A stretch of 64,000 bases of DNA from CBDCGJ01 sp965238305 (GCA_965238305.1 CBDEHK010000001.1:1488001-1552000), one strand, 5' to 3'. Counted from the first letter of the stretch, positions 35,674 to 43,850 are shown. The notes: generated from the letters alone by a model not told the origin. Numbers and translations: made by a program.

Positions 35674-36692
35674 GTATCGTTGAAATTGATTTACCAGATA
35701 TAGCCACCACCCATAAAATTAAAATCAGAGCGATTGCCAATAAATGGATATCGGATAACTTCCCTGTTCTGAGAAAACATATCAGCCATGATAACCCTGA
35801 GCACGACGGGTCTGGCTGGATTGTTAGTTTGCTGGCTCGAAAATTTGATGATGAAACTCTGGGTAGCCTGAAAATAGATGATGATTTTTCCATAACGGAA
35901 AATCCATCTGCTGAGGACATATCCAGAAACCTGAATATACTGATTAAAAAAATCAACCCGGATATTCCAAATATTCCTGACAGGACTGTTGGGAAATATC
36001 ATAAATTTGTCCATGGGGATGGAATTGTAGCGGGGCGGGAAATGCAGGAAAGATCAATTGATTTGCTGCTTACAGACCCGCCTTATGGAATTAGCAATCC
36101 TTATACTTGCGAAAAACAGGTTTCCAGACGGTTGAGAAAAAACGGATCCGATTTCATCATGCCGAAAGGACACTTTGGCGACTGGGATTATGATTTCAGC
36201 CCTGCCGAATGGACTGAAATAATTCTGCCGAAGGTGCGTGGATGGGCCGTGATATTTTGTGCACAGGCGCAAATTGGTGAATATACTGATATTCTCAAAT
36301 CTCATAAATTTAATGCTGTTGGTACGTTTGTGTGGCAAAAAACAAATCCAGTTCCGTTCAATCACACTTTCAAACCGATAAATGCTTGGGAAAGTATTGT
36401 TTTGGGTAAAAGACCTGGGACACAATTTAATGGACGCGTCGTTCATAATATTATTACATGCAAATCGCCATCACCACAGGAAAGAATCCATCCGACACAA
36501 AAACCAATTCCCGTAATCAAGAGATTTATAGAGTTGTTCAGTAATGAGGGAGATTTACTATTTGACCCATTTGCAGGGAGTGCCACGACCGTAATTGCAG
36601 CTGACTCAATGAAAAGAAAGATCATCGCTTACGAAAAAGATGAGAGTTTTTATCGTGCGGCTTTCAATCGGGTTGAAGGGCATTCAAATTGA
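35670..36692 (+). CDS. DNA methyltransferase (beta-type, adenine-N6 or cytosine-N4) carried by the transposon
   Basis: A 340-residue enzyme. The catalytic motif IV is LLTDPPYGI (about 133-141), the family landmark HPTQKP is at 274-279, and the SAM-binding motif I DPFAGSATT (299-307) comes last. That order defines the beta class of amino-methyltransferases. The first 110 residues form an extra domain with no motif that I recognise, possibly for target recognition. DPPY is most often seen in adenine-N6 enzymes. It overlaps the transposase stop and the nuclease start, so it is part of one operon. Together with the nuclease it forms a type II restriction-modification pair; recognition sequence unknown. 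Confidence 0.9.
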   Translation: MSIVEIDLPDIATTHKIKIRAIANKWISDNFPVLRKHISHDNPEHDGSGWIVSLLARKFDDETLGSLKIDDDFSITENPSAEDISRNLNILIKKINPDIPNIPDRTVGKYHKFVHGDGIVAGREMQERSIDLLLTDPPYGISNPYTCEKQVSRRLRKNGSDFIMPKGHFGDWDYDFSPAEWTEIILPKVRGWAVIFCAQAQIGEYTDILKSHKFNAVGTFVWQKTNPVPFNHTFKPINAWESIVLGKRPGTQFNGRVVHNIITCKSPSPQERIHPTQKPIPVIKRFIELFSNEGDLLFDPFAGSATTVIAADSMKRKIIAYEKDESFYRAAFNRVEGHSN

Positions 36693-37408
36693 CAGCCCTT
36701 ACGGATTTTGAAAATTCTTTTGACAAGACTACAAAAACCTACATGGTTTACGCTGTTTTGAAGGACAAGCAATAGCACTGTCGAGAATGTGAATACACCC
36801 ATACAGGAATAACTCAAATAGCGGGCGGTGCGGGAATACAGGGATTGCAACGGGGAAGCAACAAGAGGGACGGGCTGGAAATTACCAGTGACAACCATCT
36901 CTGTGTAAAATGTGACAAAACAACAAGGCATGATCGCTGGAATGGAAACTTCAATTTGCCTTTGGTAACAGGTTCCATGTCAACCGATTTTGCGCGGCGG
37001 GTCATACAGTTGTTGGGATCAAAGGATATCATTGAAAACACAAAGAGAATGCCCAATCAATTAACGATTGATCACAAGCTACCCATGTTACGGTGGAATT
37101 CTATAACCAGTGACGAGCAAACCAGTTACAACAATATGGATGATTCCGATATAAAGGAAAAATTCCAGTTGCTCAAAAAATCCAACGGAAGCGTCAGTCA
37201 TAACCTACTCAAAAGTCGTTCATGTGAAGTTTGTTGGAAAACAGGGAAGCGAGGTAAACCATTCGGCATTGCATTCTATTATTCAGGAACAGAAAAATGG
37301 GGTTCTTTAAATAAGGATGACCCTGAAGGTTGTCGGGGGTGTGGCTGGTATGATTTTGATGCTTGGCGCACTGAACTCAATAAGAAACTCAGTAAGGAAA
37401 CAAAATGA
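36689..37408 (+). pseudogene. HNH-type restriction endonuclease-like gene with internal TAG
   Basis: A frame of 239 sense-equivalent codons starts at TTG 36689, eight bases after AAGGG and overlapping the methyltransferase stop (TTGA). It is broken by TAG at 36773-36775, codon 29. Protein sequence continues smoothly across the stop: VLKDKQ, stop, HCRECEYTHTGITQIAGGAG. A single TGG-to-TAG change would explain it. The rest has zinc-type cysteine pairs (CREC, CVKC, CEVC, CRGC) and an HNH-like core with LTIDHKLPMLRW and later NLLKSRSCEVC. A restart at TTG 36845 would give 187 residues but lose the first CxxC pair. The nuclease is therefore probably inactive unless readthrough occurs. Confidence 0.78.
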
Positions 37409-37575
37409 CAGAGAAGAAACAGAAACCCATTGTTGAGGTAAAGCCTCACAGCTACCAGCCGTCAAGGGCGGAAATGGAAGAGGTGATTGATTTCAAAAAT
37501 CCTGACGGATCAAAACCATCTCCTGAAGAGCTGGCAACCTATCTTCTAAATCCAGTTACAGTCGTTTGTAAATAA
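37405..37575 (+). CDS. Small 56-residue protein at the end of the transposon operon
   Basis: ATG 37405 overlaps the nuclease stop (ATGA) and has AAGGA six bases upstream. The frame ends at TAA 37573-37575, four bases before the right terminal repeat. The protein is polar and Pro/Glu/Lys-rich (IVEVKPHSYQPSRAEMEEV, then PSPEELATYLLNPV). It has no motif that I can assign, although its VEV-PHSYQPS segment feels familiar as a small ORF accompanying such elements (memory only). Roles such as a control or anti-restriction protein are guesses. Confidence 0.7.
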   Translation: MTEKKQKPIVEVKPHSYQPSRAEMEEVIDFKNPDGSKPSPEELATYLLNPVTVVCK

Positions 37576-37578
37576 GGG

Positions 37579-37603
37579 ATTGGGACTTTGGTATATAATT
37601 CCC
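37579..37603 (-). repeat. Right terminal inverted repeat of the transposon
   Basis: Exact 25-bp reverse complement of 34650-34674, ending ATATAATTCCC. Confidence 0.95.
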
Positions 37604-37611
37604 TAAATTAA
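37604..37611. repeat. Target-site duplication, right copy (8 bp)
   Basis: TAAATTAA directly after the right terminal repeat, identical to 34642-34649. Confidence 0.93.
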
Positions 37612-37674
37612 TGCATCGAGCGAAATTTCGTAATTGGCCAAATTATCAAAGTAGACTTGCTCTTCACGCGACAT
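37604..37674 (-). pseudogene. 5' part of a small gene interrupted by the transposon
   Basis: From an ATG at 37672-37674 (GGAAA six bases upstream) a frame encodes MSREEQVYFDNLANYEISLD and a few more residues, and runs into the transposon end, where it meets a TAG. Its continuation probably lies at 34498-34649. If joined with a one-base correction, the product would be about 72 residues. The remaining sequence up to the xsc gene (37675-37926) holds no supported gene. Confidence 0.35.
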
Positions 37675-37926
37675 TTTCTATTTCCATTTAGTTGTTACGC
37701 TCGGATTTTTTGGCGTCGTGAGGAACTGTTGGCGATAGGTCCAACTGGACGCACGAGTTTCGGAATCTGGCTCTATATTTTCCACCGAGATTGGGCAATT
37801 AGTGTGTGGGAGTGATCCATCTCTACCAATTGGTCGGCCTTGTTAATTTACGATGAATATTTGGCGCGACGATATGACTGGGCGAGGCGACAGTTCGACA
37901 TTGTTAAATAAAAGGGAAGCGTCATC

Positions 37927-39693
37927 ATGAAAATGACCAGCGAAGAAGCTTTTGTGAAAGTATTGCAAATGCACGGCATCGAACATGCATTCGGCATTAT
38001 CGGGTCGGCCTTTATGCCAATATCGGATTTATTTCCGAAGGCAGGTATCACCTTTTGGGACGTGGCGCATGAAACCAATGGCGGCTACATTTGTGATGGC
38101 TATACCCGCACCACCGGCAAAATGGCGATGTGCATTGCGCAAAATGGTCCCGGTATCACAAATTTTGTCACGCCCATTAAAACCGCTTATTGGAACCACA
38201 CGCCGATGTTGTTAGTGACACCGCAGGCGGCAAACAAGACCATCGGTCAAGGCGGCTTCCAAGAAGTTGAACAAATGGCCCTTTTTAAAGATATGGTTTG
38301 TTATCAAGAAGAAGTTCGTGATGCTTCCCGCATTCCAGAAGTGCTGAATCGGGTGATCGAAAATGCGATCCGCGCTTCAGCGCCAGCCCAAATCAATGTC
38401 CCGCGCGACTATTGGACTCAAGTCATTGACGTACCGATACCTTCGATCTTGCGATTGGAACGCCAAGCCGGTGGCGCCGGTGCCATTGCCGCCGCCGCCA
38501 ATCTATTATCAAACGCAAAGTTTCCGGTTATTCTTTCGGGCGCTGGTGTTGTCATTGGCAACGCTATTCCTGACTGCCAAGCGTTGGCAGAACGCCTGGA
38601 TGCGCCCGTCGCCAGTGGTTATCAACATAATGACAGCTTCCCCGGCAGCCATCCGCTCGCCGTCGGACCGCTTGGATATAACGGCTCAAAAGCAGCGATG
38701 GAATTGATTGCCAAAGCCGATGTGGTTTTGGCCTTGGGCACCAGGCTAAATCCGTTCTCCACGCTGCCCGGCTATGGCATCGATTACTGGCCGACGGACG
38801 CCGATATTATTCAAGTCGACATCAATCCAGATCGCATCGGTTTGACAAAAAATGTCAGCGTCGGGATTTGCGGTGATGCCAAACTGGTCGCACAACAGTT
38901 ATTACAAAGTCTATCTGCAAATGCCGGTGACAGCGGGCGTGAGGATCGCAAATCGACAATCCATCAAACCAAATCCGCCTGGATGCAAACCCTTAGCAGT
39001 ATGGATCATGAAGACGACGATCCTGGTACCACCTGGAATAAAGATGCGCGGGAACGGGATGCCGATCGGATGGCGCCGCGGATGGCCTGGCGCGCTATTC
39101 AGGCAGGATTGCCGGCGGACGCCATTATATCCAGCGATATCGGCAACAATTGCGCCATTGGCAACGCCTATCCGACGTTTGAAAAAGGCCGCAAATACTT
39201 GGCGCCCGGCTTGTTCGGTCCGTGCGGCTATGGGTTCCCGTCGATCATTGGCGCAAAAATCGGTTGCCCCGATGTGCCGGTGGTGGGCTTTGCCGGCGAT
39301 GGTGCCTTCGGCATTTCGATGAATGAAATGACCTCTTTGGGTCGCGAAGAATGGCCCGCCATAACCATGGTGATTTTCCGCAACTATCAATGGGGGGCGG
39401 AAAAACGCAACTCGATCCTTTGGTATAACGATAATTTTGTGGGCACCGAGCTCGATCCACATCTGAGCTACGCCAAAGTCGCTGAAGGCTGTGGCTTAAA
39501 AGGTGTGTTGGTGCGCACCCAAACAGAATTGACGGACGCTCTAGCGACCGCGTGCAAAGCCCAGGACGACGGCGTCACCACATTTATCGAAGTATTGTTG
39601 AACCAGGAACTAGGCGAACCGTTCCGCCGCGATGCGATGAAAGCGCCGGTCGAGGTGGCCGGTATCGATCCGGACGACATGCGGCCGCAATAA
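37927..39693 (+). CDS. xsc: Sulfoacetaldehyde acetyltransferase (ThDP-dependent)
   Basis: A 588-residue thiamine-diphosphate enzyme. The N-terminal HGIEHAFGIIGSAFMPISD and AHETNGGYICDGYTRTTGK match Xsc rather than acetolactate synthase. The ThDP motif is present as GFAGDGAFGISMNEMTSLGR, ending before NYQWGAEKRN. Xsc converts sulfoacetaldehyde and phosphate to acetyl phosphate and sulfite, the key desulfonation step in taurine and isethionate breakdown. The usual neighbours (pta, taurine dehydrogenase or transaminase, TauR) are not here; a TauD-type oxygenase lies 11 kb away but is not obviously linked. The transposon ends about 320 bp upstream and could affect its promoter. Confidence 0.92.
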   Translation: MKMTSEEAFVKVLQMHGIEHAFGIIGSAFMPISDLFPKAGITFWDVAHETNGGYICDGYTRTTGKMAMCIAQNGPGITNFVTPIKTAYWNHTPMLLVTPQAANKTIGQGGFQEVEQMALFKDMVCYQEEVRDASRIPEVLNRVIENAIRASAPAQINVPRDYWTQVIDVPIPSILRLERQAGGAGAIAAAANLLSNAKFPVILSGAGVVIGNAIPDCQALAERLDAPVASGYQHNDSFPGSHPLAVGPLGYNGSKAAMELIAKADVVLALGTRLNPFSTLPGYGIDYWPTDADIIQVDINPDRIGLTKNVSVGICGDAKLVAQQLLQSLSANAGDSGREDRKSTIHQTKSAWMQTLSSMDHEDDDPGTTWNKDARERDADRMAPRMAWRAIQAGLPADAIISSDIGNNCAIGNAYPTFEKGRKYLAPGLFGPCGYGFPSIIGAKIGCPDVPVVGFAGDGAFGISMNEMTSLGREEWPAITMVIFRNYQWGAEKRNSILWYNDNFVGTELDPHLSYAKVAEGCGLKGVLVRTQTELTDALATACKAQDDGVTTFIEVLLNQELGEPFRRDAMKAPVEVAGIDPDDMRPQ

Positions 39694-39718
39694 CCAAGTT
39701 AGTTTGTTGCGATTTGTA

Positions 39719-40318
39719 CTAGGCGCGATCTTGCACAATAAGCTGTTCAAGTTCGCGCCAGTGCGCGCCTGACGCCTTAGCGGTTTCGTACCCGGCGGTG
39801 AAATAACTACCAATCAGCGTCAGATAGATAATCCGTGCACGCGCGTTCGCAACGTCCGGCTTATGCCCGATCTGCCGGAGCAGTTCCGAGACATATTTGA
39901 TGCGTTTTTTGTCGACGCCAAGAACAGCCTTGGCGGCGGCCCGGTCATGGCTTGCCCATGCTCTGATCGCGATATCCAGTTTAGCGCCGTTATTGTTACC
40001 TACACTGATCGTCATCAAGTGATGGAGTTTCTGTAATGGATCGGTGGCCGCGCTTTCGACTTCGGTAATGACATCGGTAGTCGCGCGCTGCCGCCAGTGC
40101 TTAAGCATCGCGGTATGTAGGGCAGCGCGGTTTTCAAAGTGCCAATAGAAACTGCCTTTTGTAACAGCAAGCGTTTTTGCCACCAATTCTACGCGAACGG
40201 CTTCAATTCCGTCATTTCGCAAAGTCCGAAGACTAGCGAAAATCCAATCCCGGCGGCTCGTATTGGCGGATTTTCCAGGGTCGGATTTCCGTCGCGGTTC
40301 GGTCACGGGTTTTCTCAT
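39719..40318 (-). CDS. TetR family transcriptional regulator
   Basis: A 199-residue repressor. The N-terminal helix-turn-helix covers about residues 20-65 (WIFASLRTLRNDGIEAVRVE, then LAVTKGSFYWHFENRAALHTAM). The C-terminal ligand domain is helical. It is divergent from a small membrane-protein gene, and two CATACG-type palindromes lie in the 82-bp spacer. It likely represses itself and that membrane protein. It is convergent with xsc. Inducer unknown. Confidence 0.92.
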   Translation of the reverse strand: MRKPVTEPRRKSDPGKSANTSRRDWIFASLRTLRNDGIEAVRVELVAKTLAVTKGSFYWHFENRAALHTAMLKHWRQRATTDVITEVESAATDPLQKLHHLMTISVGNNNGAKLDIAIRAWASHDRAAAKAVLGVDKKRIKYVSELLRQIGHKPDVANARARIIYLTLIGSYFTAGYETAKASGAHWRELEQLIVQDRA

Positions 40319-40326
40319 ATTGATAC

Positions 40327-40341
40327 CATACGTTACCGTAT
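40327..40341. promoter_or_regulatory. Operator-like palindrome 1 (TetR-type)
   Basis: CATACGTTACCGTAT, an inverted repeat (CATACG against CGTAT) with one outer mismatch, lies just upstream of the TetR start. It repeats at 40373, so a TetR dimer probably binds each copy. Confidence 0.7.
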
Positions 40342-40372
40342 TGACATTCGCAAGTATGTTCGTTTAGTATAG

Positions 40373-40388
40373 CATACGCTACCGTATG
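40373..40388. promoter_or_regulatory. Operator-like palindrome 2 (TetR-type)
   Basis: CATACGCTACCGTATG has perfect 6-bp arms around a 4-base centre. It lies 12 bases before the start of the divergent membrane-protein gene, where bound repressor would block transcription. Same motif as at 40327, 46 bp away (center to center). Confidence 0.78.
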
Positions 40389-40400
40389 GAAGGAGATGTC

Positions 40401-40790
40401 ATGAATTTCGACTTGGTGAATTGTTTACTTGCGATCGCTGGCTTAGGTACTTTGGCCGCCGCTATTACCCATACGATATTGGGGGAGCGGATGTTTGTCG
40501 GGCCAATTATTTCCCGGATGGATTGGTCGAATTTACCTCTGAACCCGCATTTTGCCCGTCAAATAACGCGTTTGGCCTGGCATGTCACCAGCCTTATGTG
40601 GTTGACTTTTTCGGTGATTTTTCTGGCCCCGGTCTTCAATTTTTCGGGCACCCAACCAATTTACGTCATAGCAACCGCGGCTTTCGCGGGTGCGCTGATT
40701 ATGACAGGTCCGATGACCAGGTGGCGTCATCGCGGCTGGCCGATTTTTGCCGTGATCACATTGTCTTTGGGCGGCGCATCAATTTTCTGA
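40401..40790 (+). CDS. Small four-helix membrane protein, probable TetR target
   Basis: A 129-residue protein with about four hydrophobic helices (CLLAIAGLGTLAAAITHTIL, then segments near 60-80, 84-100 and 110-129). ATG 40401 has AAGGAG seven bases upstream; an in-frame ATG at 40386 lies inside the operator and is rejected. The family is not recognised by name. Its position opposite TetR, with operators at the start, suggests it is controlled by that regulator, perhaps as part of a stress or efflux response. Confidence 0.75.
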   Translation: MNFDLVNCLLAIAGLGTLAAAITHTILGERMFVGPIISRMDWSNLPLNPHFARQITRLAWHVTSLMWLTFSVIFLAPVFNFSGTQPIYVIATAAFAGALIMTGPMTRWRHRGWPIFAVITLSLGGASIF

Positions 40791-40811
40791 ACATAATGTT
40801 GATGTTAAGAA

Positions 40812-42341
40812 TTAATACGGAAAACAATTAAATGAAATGCAAATACGCTCCGCCTCGGCGCGAAAGGGGATGGTGCGGTGAAACATCGATGACGGGAATA
40901 ACACCAAACGCCCATCCTGCGGCTTCACAATCCGGGTGGTGAAGCCATCATGAAGATCATACTGTTTCGCCGGACGGCCAAATTCGATGGCGCCGGCAGC
41001 GTCGGTGCCAATTTCCTGTTCAAAGTCGGGTATCGATACGTAATAAACGCCGCTAATCCAAGAGCCTTCGTGAATATGAGTTTCCAAATGCCCTTCCTGA
41101 TCCAGGATGACAGCCCACATGACCATGCGGAAGCGGCGTGACAAGTCACGCTTGAAATGATGCGTGGGCTCGCTCGGCAGGGCGGCTAGAAATAACTCGA
41201 TACCGTTACGTATCGCGATTTCCATGGCCTTGAATATTGGCTGGGCATCCAAAAGCACATTGCCGGTAATTGCCCCTTTTCGTGTGACGTAGCCGGCGGG
41301 GTTCCACTGTAGGCTTGGATGATCTTTGATGGCCCTTGCCAGTTCGGTGTTAAAATCCTGAAGATTTTCGTAGTCTTCAGGTGTTTCGATTTCGACCGGA
41401 AAGACCAGCTGATCCAGGTTAAGCAAAGTAGAAACATCGTCGTATTGCCGTTTTTTCAAATAGGCGACGTAGAGATTGGCGGCGGCACCGGCTTCGCAGC
41501 CCTCCATGCCGGTTGGGTCGAGTTTGATTGCTTTATGAAGCCAACTTTTCGCGTCCTCTAATTTTTCTTGTGCCAACAAAGCCGAACCCAGCAGGCCAGC
41601 GGAGCGCGCCCGGGTAGGATTTATTCGAACGGCATGACGGGCGGCGACTTCTGCCGTCTTAGGATCCGCGGATTTCATCGATAGCTCGGCAAGTTGTTCT
41701 TGAAACAGGCCGTTACCGGGCTCTAACTGTACCGCTGTTTTAATCGCGACAACGGCTTCGCCCTGTCGATTGCCAACAGTCAGGGAACGCGCCAGAACTG
41801 CGTGAGCCTTCGCCATTTCCGGCGGAAGAGAGAGGACGCGGCGGCAAAGCCTTTCCGCTTCTTGCATCTGTTCCGGCAGCGCCAGGCGACACAGCACGTC
41901 AGCCAAATTGACCGCGGTTATCGCCAGGTCTGGGTCAAGTAGAAGCGCCTGGCGCAAGACTTTTTCAGCCTCTTGCAGTTGCCCATCACTGCCTAGGGCA
42001 AGCCCGAGATTATTGAGAATATTCGGATCATTCGGCTTTAATTTAGCGGCGCGGCGATAACTTTTGATCGCCATGCCAAATTGTTCCGTCGTTCCGTAGG
42101 CGACACCCAGGTTAAACCGAAAGGTTGGATTTTTCGGCCTTAAATTGACCCCGACTTCCAGTAACCTGATGGCTTCTTTTGTCCGACCAAATTGCAGTTC
42201 CACAAGCCCCAATAAATGCGTTGCATCGGCGTTCTGTTTGTCCAAAGCAAGGATTGCACGGTAGGACTTAGCCGCACCGGCAAAGTCTCCGGCCTGGTGA
42301 GCTTGCACGGCTTTTTGTAACTGTTGTCCCGTGGAGGTCAT
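40812..42341 (-). CDS. TPR protein with C-terminal 2OG-Fe(II) oxygenase domain
   Basis: A 509-residue protein. About seven tetratricopeptide repeats occupy residues 1-280 (first AVQAHQAGDFAGAAKSYRAI). A connecting region precedes the C-terminal domain (about 350-509) with THIHEGSWISGVYYVSIP, FPSSMFHRTIPF and RICISFN. These supply the H-x-D/E-type, distal His and Arg ligands of the putative 2OG-Fe(II) oxygenase_5 family. The protein probably hydroxylates a protein or peptide held by the TPRs (inference). Cytoplasmic, no signal. It stands alone between the membrane protein and the amine dehydrogenase genes. Confidence 0.85.
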   Translation of the reverse strand: MTSTGQQLQKAVQAHQAGDFAGAAKSYRAILALDKQNADATHLLGLVELQFGRTKEAIRLLEVGVNLRPKNPTFRFNLGVAYGTTEQFGMAIKSYRRAAKLKPNDPNILNNLGLALGSDGQLQEAEKVLRQALLLDPDLAITAVNLADVLCRLALPEQMQEAERLCRRVLSLPPEMAKAHAVLARSLTVGNRQGEAVVAIKTAVQLEPGNGLFQEQLAELSMKSADPKTAEVAARHAVRINPTRARSAGLLGSALLAQEKLEDAKSWLHKAIKLDPTGMEGCEAGAAANLYVAYLKKRQYDDVSTLLNLDQLVFPVEIETPEDYENLQDFNTELARAIKDHPSLQWNPAGYVTRKGAITGNVLLDAQPIFKAMEIAIRNGIELFLAALPSEPTHHFKRDLSRRFRMVMWAVILDQEGHLETHIHEGSWISGVYYVSIPDFEQEIGTDAAGAIEFGRPAKQYDLHDGFTTRIVKPQDGRLVLFPSSMFHRTIPFRAEAERICISFNCFPY

Positions 42342-42460
42342 AAATTTCGGGCGCTCGTTCTTTTCAAATTCTATAGTTAAGTTAATCTCTAGTAGACAAG
42401 AATCCGCCTATCAGATCAATCTGCTGTTGGCGGATAATAGGAATTGAACGCGGTAAGCCT

Positions 42461-43570
42461 ATGGACAGTGAATACGCGATAGTCGGTGGCGGGATCGTTG
42501 GCCTGTCCGTCGCCTATGGTTTGCTCGGTCTCGGCAAGCGGGTCACGATCTTCGACGAAGGAGATAATGCCTTTCGTGCGTCGCGGGGAAATTTCGGCTT
42601 GGTCTGGGTGCAGGGGAAAGGCTTGGACAAACCGGCCTATGCGCGTTGGACGCAAAGTTCGGCAGCAGTTTGGCGAGATTTCGCAGACGAGCTGAGTGCC
42701 AATACTGGTGCTGAATTGGCGTTACGCCAGGACGGCGGCTATGACTATCATTTGAACGAAGCGGATTTGGAAGCCCGCGCCGCGGACTACGAAAAACTGA
42801 AGCAGGAATTGGATGGCGATTATCCCTTTGAAATCTTGGGTCACAACCAGCTGAAAAAAGAAGAACCGCATATCGGTCATGATATTGCGGGCGCGATTCT
42901 GCATCACCAGGACGGTCACGTAAATCCGCTTAAACTGCTGCGAACACTGGCCGGCGAAGTTCGGCGCAAAGGGGCGATTGTGAACATCGATACCAAAGTT
43001 ACCAAGATCGATGCGAAGGCTGATGGCTATCGTATCGAAAGCAGCGACGGCAAGACTAGGTCGGCGGCGCGAGTGGTCCTAAGTGCGGGTTTAGGGGCCA
43101 CCGCGTTGGCCCCGGCGCTTGGTTTTGAAAATCATATTCGGGCCCAACGGGGTCAAGTGCTGATAACTGAAAAACTGCCACCGTTGATCGGTCGCCCGTC
43201 GGGGACTTTGCGCCAGGTTGATGAAGGCGCGGTGCAAATCGGTGCCTCAGCCGAAGAGGTGGGTCTGGATGATCGGGAAACAATGGATGTTGTCGCCGCG
43301 TTGGCACGTGACGCGGTGCAGATTTATCCGATGTTGGAGCGGGCGAAATTGGTCCGTAGTTGGGCCGCACTACGAATTATGTCGATGGACGGATATCCGA
43401 TCTATCAACAATCGAAAATCCATCCAGGCGTTTTTATGGTGACTTGCCATAGTGGCATCACCTTAGCGGCGGCGCATGCCCGTTTTCTGCCGACCTGGTT
43501 AGAAGGTCATGCGGACGCACCCGATCTGACCCCATTTAGCGAGGATCGGTTCGATGTTTCGCCGTCTTGA
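42461..43570 (+). CDS. FAD-dependent amine/amino acid dehydrogenase, beta subunit (DAO type, HcnC-like)
   Basis: A 369-residue flavoprotein with the N-terminal dinucleotide fold AIVGGGIVGLSVAYGLLGLG and the glycine-oxidase/DAO C-terminal MSMDGYPIY and VTCHSGITLAAA. It is the substrate-oxidising subunit of three-part dehydrogenases such as HcnABC, opine oxidase and hydroxyproline dehydrogenases. Its 3' end overlaps the 2Fe-2S gene by 17 bp, so all three subunits are made together. Amine substrate not deducible. Confidence 0.88.
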   Translation: MDSEYAIVGGGIVGLSVAYGLLGLGKRVTIFDEGDNAFRASRGNFGLVWVQGKGLDKPAYARWTQSSAAVWRDFADELSANTGAELALRQDGGYDYHLNEADLEARAADYEKLKQELDGDYPFEILGHNQLKKEEPHIGHDIAGAILHHQDGHVNPLKLLRTLAGEVRRKGAIVNIDTKVTKIDAKADGYRIESSDGKTRSAARVVLSAGLGATALAPALGFENHIRAQRGQVLITEKLPPLIGRPSGTLRQVDEGAVQIGASAEEVGLDDRETMDVVAALARDAVQIYPMLERAKLVRSWAALRIMSMDGYPIYQQSKIHPGVFMVTCHSGITLAAAHARFLPTWLEGHADAPDLTPFSEDRFDVSPS

Positions 43571-43850
43571 ACAAATATCGGGCGAGCGAGTGACTTTCTC
43601 CTTCGATGGTCACGAGGTACACGCGGTCGCGGGCGAAACCATTGCCGCAGCTTTACTTGCGGCGGGCATCGATCACTTCCGGTTGTCGCCAGTTTCCGCT
43701 CAGCCGCGCGCCGCCTTCTGTATGATGGGTGCATGTTATGATTGTCTGGTCGCCATCAATGGCGAGAATGTGCAAGCCTGCATAACCCAGGTTGAGCCTG
43801 GTCTGCGTGTCGAGCGACCTGACGTCGTGACTGGGGCTTCAGATGACTGA
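43554..43850 (+). CDS. 2Fe-2S ferredoxin-like subunit (HcnA-like)
   Basis: A 98-residue protein of the Fer2_4 type. The cluster cysteines are in AFCMMGACYDCLVAING and QACITQ, four in all. The first 45 residues form the beta-grasp part (VTFSFDGHEVHAVAGETIAA). It carries electrons within the three-subunit dehydrogenase. Overlaps the flavoprotein genes on both sides (17 and 8 bp). Confidence 0.9.
   Translation: MFRRLEQISGERVTFSFDGHEVHAVAGETIAAALLAAGIDHFRLSPVSAQPRAAFCMMGACYDCLVAINGENVQACITQVEPGLRVERPDVVTGASDD

Larger units (their letters stand above)
34650..37603 (+). mobile_element. Complete IS1595-family transposon carrying a restriction-modification cassette
   Basis: A 2,954-bp element bounded by perfect 25-bp terminal inverted repeats that begin GGGAATTATATACC, flanked by the 8-bp direct repeat TAAATTAA. 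It encodes, in one direction and with overlapping stop/start codons, an ISXO2-type transposase, a DNA methyltransferase, an HNH-type restriction-endonuclease-like gene and a 56-codon ORF. The cargo is more A+T-rich than the host genes, supporting transfer from another genome. Intact repeats and target duplication point to a recent insertion. Confidence 0.93.

Noticed and set aside
29115..37408. Recoding or suppression of TAG, since two genes contain a single in-frame TAG
   Set aside because: TAG is the normal terminator of several intact genes here (for example those ending at 15432, 26965, 39719 and 45243), and no suppressor tRNA or pyrrolysine-type gene is visible. Mutation or base error is simpler.
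37927..39693. Acetolactate synthase as the identity of the ThDP enzyme
   Set aside because: The N-terminal active-site region (GIIGSAFMPISD, AHETNGGY) follows Xsc, and no regulatory subunit gene adjoins it.
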